This document shows positions 44,150-53,931 of a stretch of DNA of 64,000 nucleotides, piece by piece. Origin of the DNA: Mucilaginibacter limnophilus (GTDB lineage: Bacteria > Bacteroidota > Bacteroidia > Sphingobacteriales > Sphingobacteriaceae); the NCBI RefSeq assembly GCF_004005815.1, contig NZ_SACK01000013.1, positions 1-64,000 of the forward strand, written 5' to 3'. Every line of letters starts with the position of its first letter. Position 1 is the first letter of the stretch. The notes beneath the pieces are model-generated. The model did not search any database and was not told the origin of the DNA. It worked only from the letters and a program-made list of their open reading frames with translations. A program made the translations under genes and the position numbers.

Positions 44150-46870
44150 CTATTTGGTAGTGGTCTTATTAAATTTGAATTGAAAGGTCAGCAGAAAGTA
44201 CTGTTTTAATATGGTGTTTTGCACATCAGAGATAGAGTTACCTGACGCATACCTATAGGCACTTATATTCTGGTCCAGCAAATCATACACAGATAATTTT
44301 AATTGCCCCCTGTCTTTTTTTAGCATCTGAACCGAAACGGCGGCACTTAAGAGATTGTTGCTTTTTCTGAAACCGGCAGCCAGCTGCGAATTATAACTAT
44401 AGCTGTAGTCGCACTCCCATATAACTTTTTTGGGAAAGTAAAATCTTAAAGCTGTATTAAAATTATGATTTGCTGTGTTAACATTATTGTACCCTGCATT
44501 TTTATATTTTGTTAACGACTGGATAAAATTGTATGATGAATTGAGATCTACCTTATCTTTCCAATTAATTGATAATCTTTGATTTAATCCGCCAAAGTAC
44601 CGGTCCTGCCAACCTCTGTCTAAATTCAGCAGAAAAAAGCTACGGTCGAAATTAGTATTCAGTCCGATTTGGAGGTTTATTTGCCAATTCTTAGTTTTTT
44701 TAAACCTTTTTCCGAATGCCATTCCTAATTGTGCCTTATACTGGCCGTTGGTATTAATTGGTGTAGCTGTTTCTGCTCCTTTAGGATCTATTATGCGTTT
44801 TCTGACTATAGCATTTTCTTCAATAGTCCCATTAAAATATGCGTTAACGCTAATTTGGCTTTGGTACTTATAAACAAAATATTGTGCATTTGCGGTGTGG
44901 TAACGGGTGGGCTGCAGCAAAGGGTTGCCTGTAAAAGTATATAATGGATTATAAACAATGCTTACTGGTTGAAGATCAGAAATATTGGGTTGATTTATAC
45001 TTACATCATAACTAACAGAAAAGTCTCTCCCCGAAACTTTTACCGATGGAAGAATGTTAAAGAACTCCTGGTTTACATCTGCAATATTATTTTTAAACTC
45101 GTTATGGATATTTTGCCACAGTGCCGAAAGATTGAAAACCACGGATAAGTTTTTAGTAAACTGGTAAGTTATGCCGGGATTTATTCTGCGCGACCATGCA
45201 TTTCTTTTTAGCTGGTTACTTTGAGTTTCAATGAGCTCGTCGTATGCGCCTGTTTCAGCGCTTTTGTTATAGGCCAAAACAGTTTCTTCTAACCTATCAT
45301 AATTACCCTTTAAATTGATGGAGCCAGTTAATTTTTTGTTAAACGGATATCTGTAATTGATATCTACGTTGCCTGAGCCATTCCTGGTAACCCTTTTAAT
45401 AAAAAGATCGGTGGTAACGGTATCTCCCTGTGGCATGCCGTTGTACAACATAAGGATATTATTATTATACTGCTGATTTGAATAGGGGGAAATATTCAGA
45501 CTATGAGAAATATTTATTGTTTGTCCTTTCTTCTTTAATTTTCTATAATAGTTAAAAGAGTGCTGGAATTCATTTTGGGTATTATTTTCGCTATTCATGT
45601 TTGTGCTTTCATTTAACATGAGCACAAGGTTATTACTTCTTTTGCCTCTGTTATCACTTTTTGAATTATTCCTGGTTATAACTAAACGTGGCGAATACTG
45701 AAAATTGTTAACGGTATCAGGTACCCATTTTATAGTACCACTCAAGTTATGCTTGTTTTGAGTTTGCACATTCCTGTTAGCAGAAGTGATGAGCAATGTG
45801 GTATCATTTAAAAATTGTTGAGTACGGATAGCAATTTCATTAGTGTTTTGCGTGTTACCATAAAAATACATCAGGTTCATTTTCAATTTCTGCCCATAAT
45901 CGTTATTTATATTAAACCCGCTTGATATAACCCGTTCAATTCCGCGTGAGCCTCCACCAACAGATAATGTGCCGTCATATAACGGGTTGCCGCCGCTGCG
46001 GTCAAAGCCGCCCATAGTATAAAGGTCATTTTGCGAGAAAGCGAAGCGGTTAAGGTTGTTTGTTAACCCGATGACACTCACCTGCAAAGTATCCCTGAAC
46101 ATATTGATCAGCCCGCCGGACTCGAACCTGTCTCTGGACCCTAAACCACTGTATACCTTCCCGAAAACACTTTTTTTAACAGCTTTTTTTAGTTTAAGAT
46201 TTATTATTTTATTTACTTTAGAAGCCTCTATTAAATGGTCGGGGTCAAACTCTCTATCATCATATACTTGTACTTTATCTATTAAATCAGCATCCAAATT
46301 CCGTGAAGCTACCCTGGGGTCATTGCCGAAAAAATCCTTACCATCTACGGTCATTTTGCGCACGCTTTTCCCATTAACAGTAATATTCCCGTCACGGTCT
46401 ACCTGTGTGCCCGGAAGTTTTTTAAGCAATTCTTCAACAACGGCATTGGGGCGGGTTTTAAATGCTTCGGCGCTAAATTCTATGGTATCCTTTCTTATAA
46501 CCACGGGTGGGCTATCCGCTTTAATTACTACCTCGTTCAATAACTTCGAACTCAGGTAAATTCTACCCAAATTTAATTCCTGCCCGGCAAACAGGTTTAT
46601 GGTTTTCCTGAAATTGTTATGGCCTATATAGGTGATCACAATTTTTAACTGGTTACCCGTGGGTAGCCGGTGCAATTTGAACATCCCGTTTTTATCAGTA
46701 ACGGTGTAGGTTTGAATGGAAGAGTCCTGCAGGTTAACCACTGCAACGGTTGCAAATTCTAAGGGCTCGTTTTCTAGAGAGTCGAGCACTCTACCGGCAA
46801 TAGAAGCATGCTTTTGGGCCTGGCTTGCTATGCTAACCAGTAATAGCATAAATAAAAGAATTTTACTCAT
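44150..46870 (-). CDS. Outer-membrane beta-barrel protein with CarboxypepD_reg and plug domains (TonB-receptor-like)
   Basis: A 906-aa outer-membrane protein. Signal peptide MSKILLFMLLLVSIASQAQ, a carboxypeptidase-regulatory-like domain (ASIAGRVLDSLENEPLEFATVAVVNLQ, about 22-105), a TonB plug-like domain (VVEELLKKLPGTQVDRDGNITVNGKSVRKMTVDGKDFFGNDPR, about 140-185) and a long barrel of the OMP_b-brl_3 type ending in YFLLTFQFKFNKTTTK. Such proteins take up or handle peptides, siderophores or proteins. It is the last gene of the leftward cluster; a 90-bp gap separates it from the hydrolase gene. Confidence 0.85.
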   Translation of the reverse strand: MSKILLFMLLLVSIASQAQKHASIAGRVLDSLENEPLEFATVAVVNLQDSSIQTYTVTDKNGMFKLHRLPTGNQLKIVITYIGHNNFRKTINLFAGQELNLGRIYLSSKLLNEVVIKADSPPVVIRKDTIEFSAEAFKTRPNAVVEELLKKLPGTQVDRDGNITVNGKSVRKMTVDGKDFFGNDPRVASRNLDADLIDKVQVYDDREFDPDHLIEASKVNKIINLKLKKAVKKSVFGKVYSGLGSRDRFESGGLINMFRDTLQVSVIGLTNNLNRFAFSQNDLYTMGGFDRSGGNPLYDGTLSVGGGSRGIERVISSGFNINNDYGQKLKMNLMYFYGNTQNTNEIAIRTQQFLNDTTLLITSANRNVQTQNKHNLSGTIKWVPDTVNNFQYSPRLVITRNNSKSDNRGKRSNNLVLMLNESTNMNSENNTQNEFQHSFNYYRKLKKKGQTINISHSLNISPYSNQQYNNNILMLYNGMPQGDTVTTDLFIKRVTRNGSGNVDINYRYPFNKKLTGSINLKGNYDRLEETVLAYNKSAETGAYDELIETQSNQLKRNAWSRRINPGITYQFTKNLSVVFNLSALWQNIHNEFKNNIADVNQEFFNILPSVKVSGRDFSVSYDVSINQPNISDLQPVSIVYNPLYTFTGNPLLQPTRYHTANAQYFVYKYQSQISVNAYFNGTIEENAIVRKRIIDPKGAETATPINTNGQYKAQLGMAFGKRFKKTKNWQINLQIGLNTNFDRSFFLLNLDRGWQDRYFGGLNQRLSINWKDKVDLNSSYNFIQSLTKYKNAGYNNVNTANHNFNTALRFYFPKKVIWECDYSYSYNSQLAAGFRKSNNLLSAAVSVQMLKKDRGQLKLSVYDLLDQNISAYRYASGNSISDVQNTILKQYFLLTFQFKFNKTTTK

Positions 46871-46960
46871 ATAATTAACCCCGGTCCGAGAGATAAAATT
46901 TAGGTGTGACTTTTTGTAAATTGAAAGTTGCTTGTTGTTTACGGCTTTGGATAGAAAAAA

Positions 46961-49639
46961 TTAAAGCCCCCAATACCGGTTAAAATATCCTTTATCTACT
47001 GATGAGAAGTTATTCCATACCTCGTAATCATACCAGCCCTGAAAAAACAAGTTTTCGAGCATGCCTGGCGGAAATGGGTCTATAGCGCCACCACCTATTA
47101 CCAGGATATATTTTTGCTTGTTTAGCGGATTAGGGTAAATAAAAATGTAGCGGCTATCTGCCTGATATTTTTTACCGGCAATCGCGATGTATTGGGGCGT
47201 GATTATTAGGGGAAGTTGCTTACTAATGCCAGAAATAAACTTATTTGTAGCCGGCGTACCAACCAGTATTAAGTTATATTTTGCAATATCAGTCGGCGTT
47301 ATATCACTATCACGCTTTACAAAGCAGCTGTCATCCAAAAAATTGCGGTTCCAATTGGTTTTTATAGTGTCTACTACTTTAGCAAAGCTGTTTTGTAATG
47401 CAGTGTCACCCGTTGTGCCTTGTACTATAATAAACGGCCTGGCATAAAAGTCATTTACAGGTCCTTCAGTATAAGCGTTTTTAACCAGTGCCCGTTTAAC
47501 ATCTTTTTTAATACTTATACTAACCTGCTTGTTTTTTGAAACACTGTGGCTGCTGGCTTTGCCATTGCAGCTAACAAAAATTTTGCTTGTGCGGTTTATA
47601 TTTTTTAACTGCGATGCATCAATTGTAAAACTGTTGACATTTTGGGTATTTACAGTAACACTGTGCTTCGCCGCATTATAAACCGCCTGTATAAATGCTT
47701 TTTTATTATCGGCAATGTCATCAATAGTTATCCAGAACGCTTTGTTATATTTTAATTGCCAGGTGGCCAACGTAACAGTATCAGGTATAACCTTACGCTT
47801 GTTATAAAAAAATTTAAAGATATCGGCAACCATTTTATTCTCGGGCATCAAATCAATAAAAGCATACTCTTTCCCTTTCTCGATATGAAGAACTTTGAGC
47901 TCTATTTTCCCGCCGTCTTTTTTTATAGCGTCAAACAGTTTTTCTGACCGGACAAAGGGTGATTTGTACTCGTACCGGCTGTGAATAATCAGCGTATTAA
48001 AGTTGCGGTAGTTCTCTATCGTGTTATAAAAATCAGACGATAAGAGTTTTTGCGAAGTAAGGTCGCATGCGTAGTCACTGCAGTCTACATCCGATATGGC
48101 AGGTCCATCAACTCCGATAGCTGCAAAGTATGAAGGGTATTTATTCCCTGTAAATAAAGCTAATGCACCGCCGGCGCAATCGCCGTAAGCATACATACGG
48201 CTGTCGTCAATGCTATAGTCTTTTTTAACCTCGTTAATTATTTCAAATATGGTTTGCGGTACCAGGGCGGTATGCTCATATTGCTCATAAAACCTTGCGC
48301 TTGACCAAACTACAGCATAGTTATATTTTTTTGCTTGCTTACAAACAAATTCCACCCTATTCATATCGGCCAGGTAAATACTGATGTTGAACTGGCGTAA
48401 AAAGGTTTTGTGTGGCATCATAAATACAAGGGGCAAGGGTTTGTTTTTACTATAACCCGGTGGTATGTACACCATATATGATTCTGAGGCGTACTCTGGG
48501 TTAGCCTGCTTGCGAATATGTAACCCGGGAACATCTTTAAAAGCCTCCTGCCCGGTTTTTACCTTTTCGTAAAGGTCTGTAAGTTCAAAAATAAGGGCAG
48601 TAAGTTTTCGCTCATAGAGGTTATCATGTTCAACCGCAACAGTGTCCAGGTAGGCGAACCTGCTGAACAGGATATCGGTATTATTTATAATTTGCTGATT
48701 GGCGCTAAACTGTGCAAACCTGGTTTTAAGTTCAGCCAAATACTTACGGCAATCTCCAACAAATATTTTTTGTGTAAAAGTATCGCGGTCTGTTATAAGT
48801 TGTGCCTGGTAGGTATTTTCGGGTATTTTTAACGCTACGGCCCACTTGTTTCCTTTTACAAGGTGCTGGTTTAGCCATACCTTTTTTTTGCTATCGGTAA
48901 TAAGCAGTTGCGCCCCCTTGCTGGCTGTTACGAATGGCGATGCCAGAAGTAAAGACAGGGTATCTTGCGGGTTAAGAATATAATTATCTATAAAGCTCTC
49001 GTAAGCCGTATTAAGGGAATTATCACGGGCATATTCAACCGAACAAAGCTTTATCAGAAACCGCCATTTATCCTCATTATGAAGAGATTTTACCATCACA
49101 AAGTTCTCTCCTTTTTTTAGATGCACCCGTGTTACAAATTCATATCCTTGTATGCCGATTTGTTTTATCTTGTTTACTATCAACCGGCCATTCAGCCAAA
49201 CCTTCAGGCCATAATCACCGCTAACTATAAAGCCGGCATCCTGCTCTATGTCGCTTTTAATAATACATGCCGAGTAATTTTTAACATACAAAGCTCGATT
49301 AAAAAATGTATCAATAGCCAAATAACTTCCTTTTACATGATACGGGTACCTTACAAAATTCTCAGATTTTGCGGTACCTGAGGTATCCGGAGCTGAAGAG
49401 GTTTTATTAAATAAAGCTGCAAAACCGGTATAATCATTAATAAAGTCGCCCTGGTCTTTTACCGATATGTTTTCATCATCAATGGTTAATGGGGTTGGGG
49501 CTGTCAGCTCCCAGTTTCTTACCAAAATTTCAGTATCGCACAAACCCAAATCGCCAACTATGTTAACAGGTTTGCCTTGCCTGCACGAGTAAAGCAGCGT
49601 GCTCAGGATAATTAAAAATAAAGCATACAATGGTTTCAT
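46961..49639 (-). CDS. Large alpha/beta-hydrolase lipoprotein with Cys at the nucleophile elbow
   Basis: An 892-aa lipoprotein (lipobox Cys19 in LLYSC). The N-terminal half has beta-rich domains with GxWLNGRLIVNKIKQIGIQGYEF-like binding-domain sequence; residues about 390-610 form an alpha/beta-hydrolase of the prolyl-oligopeptidase/esterase type (YMVYIPPGYSKNKPLPLVFMMP, DDSRMYAYGDCAGGALALFTGNKYPSYFAAIGVDGP). The elbow reads GDCAGG, with Cys488 where GxSxGG enzymes have Ser. The C-terminal region includes NGKASSHSVSK and FNRYWGL. It is 6 nt from the next gene, so co-transcribed. It could be a peptidase or esterase, or catalytically altered; I cannot choose. Confidence 0.72.
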   Translation of the reverse strand: MKPLYALFLIILSTLLYSCRQGKPVNIVGDLGLCDTEILVRNWELTAPTPLTIDDENISVKDQGDFINDYTGFAALFNKTSSAPDTSGTAKSENFVRYPYHVKGSYLAIDTFFNRALYVKNYSACIIKSDIEQDAGFIVSGDYGLKVWLNGRLIVNKIKQIGIQGYEFVTRVHLKKGENFVMVKSLHNEDKWRFLIKLCSVEYARDNSLNTAYESFIDNYILNPQDTLSLLLASPFVTASKGAQLLITDSKKKVWLNQHLVKGNKWAVALKIPENTYQAQLITDRDTFTQKIFVGDCRKYLAELKTRFAQFSANQQIINNTDILFSRFAYLDTVAVEHDNLYERKLTALIFELTDLYEKVKTGQEAFKDVPGLHIRKQANPEYASESYMVYIPPGYSKNKPLPLVFMMPHKTFLRQFNISIYLADMNRVEFVCKQAKKYNYAVVWSSARFYEQYEHTALVPQTIFEIINEVKKDYSIDDSRMYAYGDCAGGALALFTGNKYPSYFAAIGVDGPAISDVDCSDYACDLTSQKLLSSDFYNTIENYRNFNTLIIHSRYEYKSPFVRSEKLFDAIKKDGGKIELKVLHIEKGKEYAFIDLMPENKMVADIFKFFYNKRKVIPDTVTLATWQLKYNKAFWITIDDIADNKKAFIQAVYNAAKHSVTVNTQNVNSFTIDASQLKNINRTSKIFVSCNGKASSHSVSKNKQVSISIKKDVKRALVKNAYTEGPVNDFYARPFIIVQGTTGDTALQNSFAKVVDTIKTNWNRNFLDDSCFVKRDSDITPTDIAKYNLILVGTPATNKFISGISKQLPLIITPQYIAIAGKKYQADSRYIFIYPNPLNKQKYILVIGGGAIDPFPPGMLENLFFQGWYDYEVWNNFSSVDKGYFNRYWGL

Positions 49640-49645
49640 AGGGTT

Positions 49646-50593
49646 TTACTGAAAGGTGTGTTGATAACGTTTAACACTATTATTATCAACTTTTAAGCGG
49701 CTGTTACCAATTACAAAATAATATTCCATGCGCTTTAATGATTGGCCTTCTTCAACGTCAAAGAAAGTACGCGGACGCAATTTTAACTGCCATTTGTTAT
49801 TACCCAAGGGTACCATTTTGTTATCGATACGTTGTTCTGAAACCTCAAAAACCTTTTGATTAGCATAACCTTTCGCATATAAATAAACGATACTGGCGCG
49901 CGAAAGCGGAGTATTAACCCTATTACCATCTAGTGATATTGTAAACAGGGCGGTATCCCTGCTTCTGAGCGGCGTAACCACCGATGTTTGAGGTTTCTGG
50001 TAGTCGATTTGAAGCCCTTTGCCGCCTGAAACTGTTAAAGGCTTGAAAACCTTTTTAGTTACTGATTCACCTTCAAAACCGTCAAAACTATTGCACACCA
50101 TAAAGCCCATGTCCATTTTAGCATTTTCGTTTCCGGCGGTTGCAATAACGTGTAACATGCCCGAAAATTCTGGCTCACCAGACGTAATGCTGTAAATACG
50201 CTGTGTCCAAAAAACTACCCATTCAAAATCAGGGATTGTGTTCTTACCCATTCCAACTCTGTTCATTAAACCATCGGGCCAGTTAATGTATTGCATTTTA
50301 GCGGCTACAACATTAGCAGGCACAGGCACCAGGATGCCGTTACCCCTTGTGCTGGTATAGCTGATTTTTGTGTTATTCTTCGCATGCCATCCCTTAGGTA
50401 CAAGCATGGCAAATACAAAGCGGATGTTTTCGCGATCCTGTTTGGGTTGCATACGTATGCGCATGCTGATCTTAAACTTTTTGCCGGCTTGTACATTTGC
50501 CGGCATCGTAAGCTCGTCAATAAAAATGCACCGGGTAAAAATGGCAGCAATAACAAACAGCAAAAAAACAGTAAGCGTAATTCTTTTATTCAT
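49646..50593 (-). CDS. DUF4961-like lipoprotein
   Basis: A 315-aa lipoprotein (Cys22 in IFTRC). It matches the DUF4961 pattern as I remember it: FVFAMLVPKGWHAKNNTKISYTSTRG, GKNTIPDFEWVVFWTQRIY, MGFMVCNSFDGFEGESVTKKVFKPLTVSGGKGLQIDY. Function unknown; beta-sandwich-like. It sits 6 nt from the hydrolase gene and 42 nt from the MG2-like gene, all on one strand. Confidence 0.65.
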   Translation of the reverse strand: MNKRITLTVFLLFVIAAIFTRCIFIDELTMPANVQAGKKFKISMRIRMQPKQDRENIRFVFAMLVPKGWHAKNNTKISYTSTRGNGILVPVPANVVAAKMQYINWPDGLMNRVGMGKNTIPDFEWVVFWTQRIYSITSGEPEFSGMLHVIATAGNENAKMDMGFMVCNSFDGFEGESVTKKVFKPLTVSGGKGLQIDYQKPQTSVVTPLRSRDTALFTISLDGNRVNTPLSRASIVYLYAKGYANQKVFEVSEQRIDNKMVPLGNNKWQLKLRPRTFFDVEEGQSLKRMEYYFVIGNSRLKVDNNSVKRYQHTFQ

Positions 50594-50635
50594 GAAGTGT
50601 AATAAGGTGTGCTATAATTAGTAAAATTGAAAACT

Positions 50636-53413
50636 TTACAGGCCTAGCTTAACACGATTATATCCTATTTTTCCATCCATGTTGGCGCCGTTTACTATTA
50701 CGGTGCATGCCGGGCCTTTGGGTGGCAGCATAAAGGTTAGTTTAGCTTTGCCCTCTTTATCTGTTATTAAATTAGGCGCCCAAAATATGGTTGCTGGCAA
50801 ATTATTAAGGGCTTTATTACCGGAAGTATACTTAGGCTGATAGAAATTTTTAGGCCAGCTTACAGGGAACGGACGGTATAAAACACGTCCTTTTGCACGT
50901 TTCATAAAAGCCCCATCGCCAGACCACGTAGTTATTTCGATGTAAGTAACCCTGTGCAGTTCCTTTTTCTTGTCTTTGTCATCAGGTAAAACAATCATCA
51001 TCATGGTAGTTTTTACCTCGATGCCTCTGACATCCTCGGCAGTAAGTTGAGATAAATATGACCGCACATAATTATAGTGCTCATTAGGGGTAGGGCTATC
51101 TGATGGGTTGTAGAATGTCTCAATCTCAAATCCGTCAATAAAAAAATAAGCCAGACCGTCATTCACCATATACTCTAATGCTTTTTTTCTGAACAAACGT
51201 GAGCTAAAGCCACTTACCCGCTTACTTAAAAGTTGTTCTATTGAGGTTTTTTTTGCGGTATTCATCTCTTTCTCGTCCAAAACTAAATCTGGCACGGCGC
51301 CGTAACCGGCATAAAACTTTGAGCCTTTAATCACCTTTCGACCCTTAATTATAACCTCTTGTAAGTAACGGCCGCCGCCGGCATACAATCCGTCAAGCTC
51401 TTTTTTACGGGTTATATTTTGTTTGTTATAATTTAGTAACGTAGTATCCGTGTTTACATACCAGGGGGCAATACGGGGCGCCAAACTAATGCTTGTCTTA
51501 GACGGGATAAATTCATCAATATAAACCATAGACTCGAACATATTGCCTTTTTTGCCAACTGCCTGCACAATAAACGCTGGAGAATCAATGCGCGGCAAAT
51601 CAGTGAAGCTAAAGCGGCCATTACTGTCAGTAACCGTATCGCGAAACACTACCGGTTGTTTGGTGGATAGGAGAGTTACTTTAATATTAGCTTGGGGCCT
51701 ATTTCCGCTTACTACTTTACCAGTTACACGGTTTGCGTATCCGGGTAAAAATTCGGGCTTGTATGCTTTGTCAAAAACGTCCTTCCAGATATAGGCAGTC
51801 CAGCCCTGGGTTAACAATAGCATATCCAGGTGCTGCGCAGTGTTAGCCTGGGCGAAATAATAGCCAGGCTCTTCAATTTCGCCTTTCAGGTTACTTGTTA
51901 GTAGCATGTAGGTGGCAATATCGGGCATGTTAACGCTATCAGCTTTTACCTGGTTATTATCCGTAACAGCTATAGAAAAGGCGCCTTGAACAGGTTGACC
52001 ATCTGTAGTGGTAACATGTAAATCCATACTTACACTATCAGTAGCCTGCCGGCCGGCCTTTATGTTAATATTTAGATGGTTGTTGCCTTCAATATAAATA
52101 ACACGTTCGGCAAGGGGTGTTTTCTGCATGCTAAGCAGCGTAAAGCGTATGATGCCACTTGCCAATAGTTGCTTATCAATCATAACATTAATACTATTGG
52201 TGCCTTGCTTAAAATTTATAACAGCAGCGTAGCATACACGGCCTTCTCCCTGGGCCACCAGTAAGTAGTTGCCTGTTTCGGCAATATTGGCACTACGCTG
52301 TATAACGACCATTACACTGGGGCGTTCGGGGTGGTTCATAACACACATTACCACGCCTGACGGCTTTACTTGGGGCAGTGGATAGCTTTTTACAGTGCCG
52401 CCAGGCAGCACTATTCTGGCAGTGTAGGCCTCACTCGGCAATGGGGTAATTTCAAATACCCCCATTCCTTTGTGTAAGGTTTTAATTGGTGCAACAATGT
52501 TGTTTTTACTATCTATCACCTCACCTGTAACATTAACGCCCCTGCCATTTTCGGCAATAGCCTTAATTCCTACCCTTGATGTTAAATTATTTACCATATA
52601 ACCACCTTCGGGCATAAACTGCACATCGGTGTGCCCGGGGCTGTTAATAGGCACCGGTAACTGCATAGTTTTATATTCGCCCGTTTGGGTTTGGTATTTT
52701 GCCACAAACATCAATCGACTTGTATTTGCTTTTGCGGGCAATTCAAAACCGAAATTTACTTTCCCTTCTACGTCTGTTTGTACGTTTTGATTTAGGAAGG
52801 TTCGCTGGCCATCTGTTAACTTAAGCTGCACCTTTTGCAATATTGCCCGGCTGCCATCCTGCCTTAATAATTGCACACGTGTATCAACGGTTTCTTTACC
52901 GTTTTTTGCTGCGGCAATGGCATCAATTTTTGCTAGCAAGCTACCTTCATCTACTCTGCCAATGTATATCTGCCGGGTAAAAAAGCTCTCGGTGCCGTTG
53001 TTTTGCATCCAGCCGGTATAAGCGCGCAATGTATAATTGCCTTCAGTTATCAAGGCGCTGTCAAGGACCATTTGTCCAAAGCTGATGCCATCAAGTACAG
53101 GCATGGCTATGCGCATTACCACCCTGCCAGTGTCATTAAGCAATTCGGTATGCAGCAGGCCACTTTTGGCCGAATAGGCTAACTGGTTGTTAAGTAGGTA
53201 ACCCTTTATCCAAATGGTATCAGTATTTGTATAATAAGGCCTGTCAATATGTAAAAAAACTTTTTCCGCTGGGTTCCGCGTGTTAAAAGTATCAATTGCG
53301 GCAACAATGTCTTTTACATCATTATTAATAGATTGCGCACGTACGGTGTCTGCCAGCATCATTATATAAATAGACAGCAGCGAAATCATTTTAATACACA
53401 CTTTCATTTTCAA
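50636..53413 (-). CDS. Exported MG2-like / carboxypeptidase-regulatory / TonB-plug protein
   Basis: A 925-aa exported protein (signal to about residue 27, ...TVRAQ). It begins with an alpha-2-macroglobulin MG2-like repeat (AEKVFLHIDRPYYTNTDTIWIKGYLL), continues with several beta-sandwich repeats, a CarboxypepD_reg-like domain (VTGKVVSGNRPQANIKVTLLSTKQP, about 570-640) and a TonB-plug-like segment (TSIEQLLSKRVSGFSSRLFRKKALEYMV, GLAYFFIDGFEIE, about 720-790). It lacks a barrel, so it likely works with an outer-membrane partner such as the 44150 protein. Part of this gene's start region is duplicated at 60757. Confidence 0.78.
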   Translation of the reverse strand: MKMKVCIKMISLLSIYIMMLADTVRAQSINNDVKDIVAAIDTFNTRNPAEKVFLHIDRPYYTNTDTIWIKGYLLNNQLAYSAKSGLLHTELLNDTGRVVMRIAMPVLDGISFGQMVLDSALITEGNYTLRAYTGWMQNNGTESFFTRQIYIGRVDEGSLLAKIDAIAAAKNGKETVDTRVQLLRQDGSRAILQKVQLKLTDGQRTFLNQNVQTDVEGKVNFGFELPAKANTSRLMFVAKYQTQTGEYKTMQLPVPINSPGHTDVQFMPEGGYMVNNLTSRVGIKAIAENGRGVNVTGEVIDSKNNIVAPIKTLHKGMGVFEITPLPSEAYTARIVLPGGTVKSYPLPQVKPSGVVMCVMNHPERPSVMVVIQRSANIAETGNYLLVAQGEGRVCYAAVINFKQGTNSINVMIDKQLLASGIIRFTLLSMQKTPLAERVIYIEGNNHLNINIKAGRQATDSVSMDLHVTTTDGQPVQGAFSIAVTDNNQVKADSVNMPDIATYMLLTSNLKGEIEEPGYYFAQANTAQHLDMLLLTQGWTAYIWKDVFDKAYKPEFLPGYANRVTGKVVSGNRPQANIKVTLLSTKQPVVFRDTVTDSNGRFSFTDLPRIDSPAFIVQAVGKKGNMFESMVYIDEFIPSKTSISLAPRIAPWYVNTDTTLLNYNKQNITRKKELDGLYAGGGRYLQEVIIKGRKVIKGSKFYAGYGAVPDLVLDEKEMNTAKKTSIEQLLSKRVSGFSSRLFRKKALEYMVNDGLAYFFIDGFEIETFYNPSDSPTPNEHYNYVRSYLSQLTAEDVRGIEVKTTMMMIVLPDDKDKKKELHRVTYIEITTWSGDGAFMKRAKGRVLYRPFPVSWPKNFYQPKYTSGNKALNNLPATIFWAPNLITDKEGKAKLTFMLPPKGPACTVIVNGANMDGKIGYNRVKLGL

Positions 53414-53445
53414 CTAACAAACTATAAATATTTTATAGAAAGGCA

Positions 53446-53931
53446 CTATTGAAGTTTCCCGTCCTCAATCTGTTTTTTAATATTAGCCAGCGCCATAAAG
53501 TTATCAGGTGATTGAAATTCATGGCTAACAAACTGACCATTTTTTACGTGTATTACACACGGATAAATTTGATTATCGGTAGGCACGTTAATACGGTCAT
53601 CCGTATCTACAATTATATTGTTGTGGTCTTTAACGTTGACCCCGGTTTTTCCCTGCAGTATTTTTAACGATTCGACCTTTGTAAGTACAAAATTGATGTT
53701 TTTGTTATTTGCCATATCTTTCATAAAAAGCTCGCCCTCCTCAATGCAACCATGGCAACCTAAACCGGGTAGTATAAGCACTAATTTTACATTATTTTGT
53801 AAGTGCAATTCTTTTACGTACTCAACCAAATAATCAGCCTCAATGTCTTTAGGCTCTTTTTTGCCACACCCGCATATAATAGTTATAGCTAAGATGGCTG
53901 TGAAGTATACACAGGTAAATTTTGCTTTCAT
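53446..53931 (-). CDS. CxxC lipoprotein, thioredoxin-like
   Basis: A 161-aa lipoprotein (signal with Cys20/Cys22). Residues 50-65 read LVLILPGLGCHGCIEEGEL: a beta strand followed by C59-H-G-C62, the position and shape of a thioredoxin-fold active site; the rest (FVLTKVESLKILQGKTGVNV, IYPCVIHVKNGQFVSHEF) fits a thioredoxin beta-alpha-beta pattern. CHGC is not the common CGPC or CPHC. It might form or reduce disulfides in the four-Cys peptide encoded nearby (inference). Its end overlaps the DUF4221 gene by 4 bp. The 3' end is duplicated at 60841-60915. Confidence 0.7.
   Translation of the reverse strand: MKAKFTCVYFTAILAITIICGCGKKEPKDIEADYLVEYVKELHLQNNVKLVLILPGLGCHGCIEEGELFMKDMANNKNINFVLTKVESLKILQGKTGVNVKDHNNIIVDTDDRINVPTDNQIYPCVIHVKNGQFVSHEFQSPDNFMALANIKKQIEDGKLQ

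Noticed and set aside
44150-46870. SusC-type receptor of a polysaccharide utilisation locus
   Set aside because: There is no SusD partner and no glycosidase in the cluster; the barrel looks like the OMP_b-brl_3 type rather than SusC.
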